NCBI GenBank assembly: GCA_035685445.1
Contig: DASSAK010000002.1
Location: forward strand, 1-14,651
Direction: 5' to 3'
Length of the DNA: 14,651 nucleotides
Source of the DNA: DRGT01 sp035685445
GTDB lineage: Archaea; Thermoproteota; Nitrososphaeria; Nitrososphaerales; Nitrosopumilaceae
The translations under genes were made by a program, and so were the position numbers. Position 1 is the first letter of the stretch. Each line of letters opens with the position of its first letter. This document shows positions 12,265 to 14,651 of this stretch, one piece after another. Under the pieces are notes generated by a model. That model ran no database searches. It was given only the letters and a program-made list of their open reading frames with translations, and was not told the DNA's origin.

Positions 12265-13320
12265 TTATTTTTTGCTGTAACGCAATATGGCCAAAACAGA
12301 ATCATGAATTTTTAGTTTTTTGGCAATTTTGGGGGACGATACAAACTCTATTTTAGCTGACGTGTTCTTTGCCATCTCTAGCATTTTCATTATTCTTTTG
12401 TATTGAGAACTAGTGTGATAGTCTGTTGAAACAATTAATGTATCTACTCTTCCATCTTCTAATGCCTGGTAAATAACATCATTTCGTTTTGCTGTTAACC
12501 CGTTTTTGACTAGTTCCTCATATTTTGCAATAATTTTTGTTACATGTTTTTTCCTATGTTGGTATAGATGTTGAATTATTTTTTTGTGAATATCGGTTTT
12601 AGTAGTAGAAAATGACAGGTTTTCTACAAGATGGCACTTTTTTTCTAATCTTGATCCCATTGCTCCAAGAAATTTTGTTTTTGCAGTACCAGTCCCACCC
12701 ACAAGTATCAATTCAGAGTTTGAATCCATTTTTTTTAATTTGCTAGCTACCTTTTTGAAAAATACATGAATTTTCGTTTTTCTTGCCCTTTGAAACCTTC
12801 CTTGACTTTGTCCTCCTTTTCGGTGCCTCCCCCTAAGGTCGATTCCAAAACTTGCTTCTTGAATTACTTTACTTCCATGAAACTTTTGTATTGTTGCAGA
12901 TTTTTGATCAAGTGTTACAAGCATAACATCATAGTTTGTTTTTAGAAGGTCACGAAACGGCTTAAGGTATGGTTTTTTGCTTGCCATATAGATATAGGGA
13001 AGTTTTTTTGAGGTTCCAATTTCTTTGATAATTACTTTGTTGTTTTTCATCCATCCAAAAATGCAGAGAGTTTTTGTAAATTTACCTGCAGATGAGGGAT
13101 TTTTTTTTAGTTTTGTGATTCTTTTTTCAATTTCTGATTCTATTTTTTCAAGTGGTTTGCTTCTATGTGTTTTTTGTAGTAAGGTCATAGTTTCTTCACC
13201 CTTTCCATATGGATAGTAAACTGATACACATTGAGAATTAACCTGTTTCAAGTCGTAGAGAAGCTGATTTAGCGATAGCCATTCAGTTGGTGGAATTACA
13301 GATTCGGGATTTTTTTTCAC
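12265..13320 (-). CDS. eRF1/aRF1-family protein with GGQ but without NIKS
   Basis: Member of the eRF1 superfamily, 351 residues versus roughly 400-415 for aRF1. Order: N-domain (about 13-135, CVSVYYPYG then helices), central domain with GRHRKGGQSQGRFQRAR (GGQ at 169-171, the peptidyl-tRNA hydrolysis motif) and a long FFKKVASKL helix, then a C-domain (LILVGGTGTAKTKFL through DTLIVSTD to the end). The NIKS loop that reads stop codons is shortened and replaced (THRS near 51-54), and the YxCxxxF motif is degenerate (YMASKKPY). So it probably releases peptides without standard stop recognition, for example in ribosome rescue; this is inference. Start GTG at 13320 with TTAAAATTAA on the minus strand 20-29 bases upstream. 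Confidence 0.85.
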   Translation of the reverse strand: MKKNPESVIPPTEWLSLNQLLYDLKQVNSQCVSVYYPYGKGEETMTLLQKTHRSKPLEKIESEIEKRITKLKKNPSSAGKFTKTLCIFGWMKNNKVIIKEIGTSKKLPYIYMASKKPYLKPFRDLLKTNYDVMLVTLDQKSATIQKFHGSKVIQEASFGIDLRGRHRKGGQSQGRFQRARKTKIHVFFKKVASKLKKMDSNSELILVGGTGTAKTKFLGAMGSRLEKKCHLVENLSFSTTKTDIHKKIIQHLYQHRKKHVTKIIAKYEELVKNGLTAKRNDVIYQALEDGRVDTLIVSTDYHTSSQYKRIMKMLEMAKNTSAKIEFVSSPKIAKKLKIHDSVLAILRYSKK

Positions 13321-13394
13321 AGGTTTGCCCTATGTTTAGTTAATTTTAATCATAGCTAGAAATCTTGAAAAATCCAGCATAGAGTTATTCAATG

Positions 13395-13578
13395 AAAATT
13401 GTTTTGCGGCTGACAACAATTTTGTTTTTTAATCGAATGAGGTAGAGTTCTATTTCTTTACCGACCTAGCGTAAATACTAGAACAAACCCAACTATGTAT
13501 GCCAAATCAGTTTTATTGCGAAGTATGTCATAGACTCAAATATCCTAGATTTGCTTCACAAAAAAATGTGAATGCAAA
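13395..13578 (+). ncRNA. Candidate structured RNA with three hairpins (strand uncertain)
   Basis: Hairpin 1: AAAATTGTT (13395-13403) and AACAATTTT (13415-13423), 9 perfect pairs, followed by GTTTTTT on the plus strand. Hairpin 2: GTTCTA/TAGAAC with inner TTTAC/GTAAA (13447-13484), 6+5 pairs. Hairpin 3: TTTGCTTCACA and TGTGAATGCAAA (13550-13578), 11 pairs with one bulged T and an A6 loop. A bidirectional TATA-like box at 13340-13349 could start a plus-strand RNA near 13370. Expression is not shown; AT-rich stems also arise by chance. Confidence 0.4.
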
Positions 13579-13648
13579 GACACATAGCTTTTCAAAATCT
13601 GTTTTTCGATTTTAGACTGAGAATTTAGGCAAAAAATCAATCAATTCG

Positions 13649-13713
13649 TTGGCACTAGGAAAAAAGTTGGCCCTAGATTAAATATTCAAAGTATGTAATT
13701 ACAATGAGGGAAA
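13649..13713 (+). promoter_or_regulatory. Promoter with TTGGCACTAGGAAAAAA element (second copy)
   Basis: TTGGCACTAGGAAAAAA (13649-13665) is identical to the dps upstream element at 7190-7206 and is followed 30 bases from its start by the same TAAATATT (13679-13686). A degenerate second half, TTGGCCCTAGA at 13667-13677, repeats the core 18 bases further. The TATA box lies 28-35 bases before the ATG, leaving a short leader with GAGGG as Shine-Dalgarno. Confidence 0.65.
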
Positions 13714-14034
13714 ATGCAAGAATCAATACAAAAAGAAAAAAAATCGCCAGTTATCCCAGTAATATCTTTGATGGCAACTGGTTTAGCTGTAATGCTGATT
13801 CTACTCTTAACACCATGGAATCTTGTTCCAATGCAGGTTACTGAAGACGTAACTGTTCTAGCAGTAACAGAATATGGATGTGTTGGAGAATCAGAACTTG
13901 GTATTAGTGTAGTAGTACCAGAATGCAGCGCTCAAGTTGGCGATGTGATAACAGCCACGTTTAATGTTCCTGCAATGGAGATAAACGGGTACTATGACAA
14001 AGTACAAGAAAGGCTGACATTTGTAGAGCCTTAG
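13714..14034 (+). CDS. Membrane-anchored small protein with C-x14-C domain, 106 residues
   Basis: Paralog of the 95-residue protein at 11943-12230. A Lys-rich cytoplasmic start (MQESIQKEKKSP) precedes one membrane segment at about 13-34 (VIPVISLMATGLAVMLILLL), then the outside domain with VTEDVTVLAVTEYGC (Cys56), PEC (Cys71), VGDVITATFNV, a ten-residue insertion (MEINGYYDKV) and QERLTFVEP. The start ATG at 13714 has GAGGG four bases before it. Its promoter carries the element shared with dps, so it may respond to iron or oxidative stress (inference). The stop codon lies inside a terminator hairpin. Confidence 0.85.
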   Translation: MQESIQKEKKSPVIPVISLMATGLAVMLILLLTPWNLVPMQVTEDVTVLAVTEYGCVGESELGISVVVPECSAQVGDVITATFNVPAMEINGYYDKVQERLTFVEP

Positions 14035-14053
14035 AATCAAGGCTCTATTTTTT
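14024..14053 (+). terminator. Intrinsic-type terminator overlapping the stop codon
   Basis: TAGAGCCTT (14024-14032), loop AGAATC, AAGGCTCTA (14039-14047), then six T (14048-14053). Nine perfect pairs plus a T-run is the textbook bacterial layout, rare as a requirement in archaea. The left arm contains the last codons and the TAG (14032-14034) of the 106-residue gene. Confidence 0.8.
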
Positions 14054-14054
14054 A

Positions 14055-14144
14055 CTAGTTGGAAGATTGGTTGCACTTGTGATCATATTTTTTTCTTCTA
14101 TCAAAAACCTCGCCACATTTTTCGCATGCAAAAAATCTTCCCAT
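14055..14144 (-). CDS. 29-residue single zinc-finger microprotein
   Basis: Open frame from ATG 14144 to TAG at 14055. It begins MGRFFACEKCGEVFDRRKKY and continues DHKC: Cys7-x2-Cys10-x11-His22-x-Cys24, a complete set of ligands for one zinc-finger-like fold with a basic linker. TAAATAAAA on the minus strand about 20-28 bases upstream gives a leaderless promoter. No family is recognised. Four well-spaced ligands in such a short frame plus a properly placed TATA box make it more likely real than chance. Confidence 0.6.
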   Translation of the reverse strand: MGRFFACEKCGEVFDRRKKYDHKCNQSSN

Positions 14145-14167
14145 AATACTATCTAGTCCTAATTTTA

Positions 14168-14182
14168 TTTACAGTTTGTAAA
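14168..14182. promoter_or_regulatory. Palindrome TTTACA-GTT-TGTAAA
   Basis: Perfect inverted repeat with six-base arms at 14168-14182, abutting the TATA-like box of the 29-residue zinc-finger gene and lying just behind the stop of the 36-residue membrane peptide gene. A related TTACA-AA-TGTAA is at 14380-14391. Candidate operator. Confidence 0.4.
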
Positions 14183-14191
14183 ACAATGTGG

Positions 14192-14302
14192 CTAATCCAA
14201 AGGCTCAGGATGTCCTTTTCCACGCAGTGCAAAACAAACTGCTGCCATTGCTATTGCTACACCAATTGCTGCCCCATAGGCCGCCATAGATGCCTCTGCC
14301 AT
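14192..14302 (-). CDS. 36-residue single-span membrane peptide
   Basis: Open frame from ATG 14302 to TAG at 14192. It begins MAEASMAAYGAAIGVAIAMA, almost entirely Ala/Gly/Ile/Met, continues AVCFALRG and ends in a polar tail KGHPEPLD. The hydrophobic stretch (about 5-26) is long enough for one membrane span rich in small residues, suited to tight helix packing with a partner. A weak GTGA lies five bases or so upstream. No family recognised; small Ala-rich frames can be fortuitous, but codon choice and a charged tail after the span look like a real peptide. Confidence 0.55.
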   Translation of the reverse strand: MAEASMAAYGAAIGVAIAMAAVCFALRGKGHPEPLD

Positions 14303-14439
14303 GAATTCACTTCTTTATCTAATTCAATAAGATTTGCTGTAAAGTTTGTGAAAATTTGTTTGAAAGTTTTTGATATACCTTACAAATGTAAAGATTTCAA
14401 AGTTTTGCTTCTAATATGATGATGACGAAAATATTCTAA

Positions 14440-14520
14440 ATGGTTGATGAACAGTTTAGCAAGAGGATAAAGAAAATTATTGAAAAGGAAAAGAAAAGCA
14501 GTACTCTGCCATCGACGTGA
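14440..14520 (+). CDS. Possible 26-residue basic peptide
   Basis: Frame from ATG 14440 to TGA 14520 with MVDEQFSKRIKKIIEKEKKS, a strongly charged amphipathic helix, and a short polar end. It ends six bases before the Cys-rich frame at 14527, so it could be translated together with it. No Shine-Dalgarno is evident and the length is at the limit of what can be trusted. Confidence 0.3.
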   Translation: MVDEQFSKRIKKIIEKEKKSSTLPST

Positions 14521-14526
14521 TTTGTC

Positions 14527-14637
14527 ATGAATGATTATACATGCACATGCAGCTGTGGATGCCAAAATCCTGCAGATGACTATGTATGTCATAATTGCAA
14601 AATTGGCATGTGCAGGGTTGGGATGAAAAGGAGTTAG
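14527..14637 (+). CDS. 36-residue Cys-rich microprotein
   Basis: Frame from ATG 14527 to TAG 14637. Key residues: Cys6, Cys8, Cys10, Cys12 in YTCTCSCGC, then Cys21, His22, Cys24 in VCHNC and Cys29 in GMCR: seven Cys and one His in 36 residues, with a basic end (RVGMKRS). Two metal ions could be bound. GTGAT at 14517-14521 lies five bases upstream as Shine-Dalgarno, overlapping the stop of the preceding 26-residue frame. I do not recognise the family; the Cys density and ribosome site argue for a real gene. Confidence 0.65.
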   Translation: MNDYTCTCSCGCQNPADDYVCHNCKIGMCRVGMKRS

Positions 14638-14651
14638 TGTTGAATTGACTC

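Larger units (their letters stand above)
13321..13713. other. Non-coding 393-base region with hairpins and a promoter
   Basis: No convincing open frame is present on either strand (longest ATG frames are 12-17 codons). It contains the near-palindromic TATA-like TTAATTTTAA (13340-13349) serving the eRF1-like gene and possibly a plus-strand RNA, three hairpins (13395-13423, 13447-13484, 13550-13578), and the promoter of the following gene (13649-13713). Confidence 0.7.

Noticed and set aside
13393..13446. 17-codon ATG frame in the large non-coding region
   Set aside because: No ribosome site, and it coincides with hairpin 1 and its T-run.
13321..13713. tRNA gene in the non-coding region
   Set aside because: No T-loop (GTTCRANYC) or acceptor pairing could be found on either strand by eye.
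14186..14419. 77-codon plus-strand frame with several Cys
   Set aside because: It is antisense to the Ala-rich membrane peptide, whose repeated GCA codons create the Cys codons on the other strand; no start signal.
14419..14470. TGATGA...TGATGA pattern resembling a C/D box guide RNA
   Set aside because: Box C-like copies are present, but no CTGA D or D' boxes at the right distance and no k-turn pairing; the second copy lies in the 26-residue frame.

Overview
The window looks like a chromosomal segment of an ammonia-oxidising archaeon of the Nitrososphaerota (Thaumarchaeota), most likely a Nitrosopumilus-type marine lineage. Evidence: the DNA is AT-rich; ribosomal proteins L32e, L19e, L11, L1 and L10 (P0) and Spt5 and SecE are all archaeal; the D-aminoacyl-tRNA deacylase is the archaeal DtdA type; many genes have a TATA-like box about 20-30 nt before the start codon with almost no leader (leaderless transcripts), while operon-internal genes carry GGTGA/GTGAT Shine-Dalgarno sequences. 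The lineage call rests on recognised protein character, not on a marker gene search.

Layout. 1-1776: the 3' end of a gene with six perfect Gly/Asn/Ser repeats, facing an ATP-type PEP carboxykinase. 1919-3828: an L32e-L19e pair facing a dtdA-ogt pair, the two pairs overlapping tail to tail by 4 nt. 3868-7171: the secE-spt5-L11-L1-L10 cluster, interrupted between L11 and L1 by an Lrp/AsnC regulator on the other strand and lacking L12 after L10. 7248-8803: Dps ferritin, a 39-residue zinc-binding microprotein and a secreted SIMPL-domain protein. 8895-10398: a membrane-tethered winged-helix regulator overlapping a SAM methyltransferase. 10414-11881 (minus strand): an Hsp20 operon with two tiny related membrane proteins, a double zinc-ribbon microprotein, and beyond a strong hairpin an 86-residue membrane protein. 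11943-14034: two paralogous small membrane-anchored proteins with a C-x14-C pair flanking an eRF1-family protein that has GGQ but lacks the stop-codon-reading motifs. 13321-13713 is non-coding but carries three hairpins and a promoter element shared with dps. 14040-14651: a cluster of microproteins (29-residue zinc finger, 36-residue membrane peptide, 26-residue basic peptide, 36-residue Cys-rich protein).

How it fits together. The first half is housekeeping (translation, secretion, gluconeogenesis). The second half reads as a stress and protein-quality region: Dps (iron/oxidative stress), Hsp20 (aggregation), an eRF1-like candidate ribosome-rescue factor, and many very small zinc or membrane proteins. 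The most specific link is a 17-nt identical element placed the same distance before the TATA box of dps and of the 106-residue membrane protein, which suggests co-regulation.
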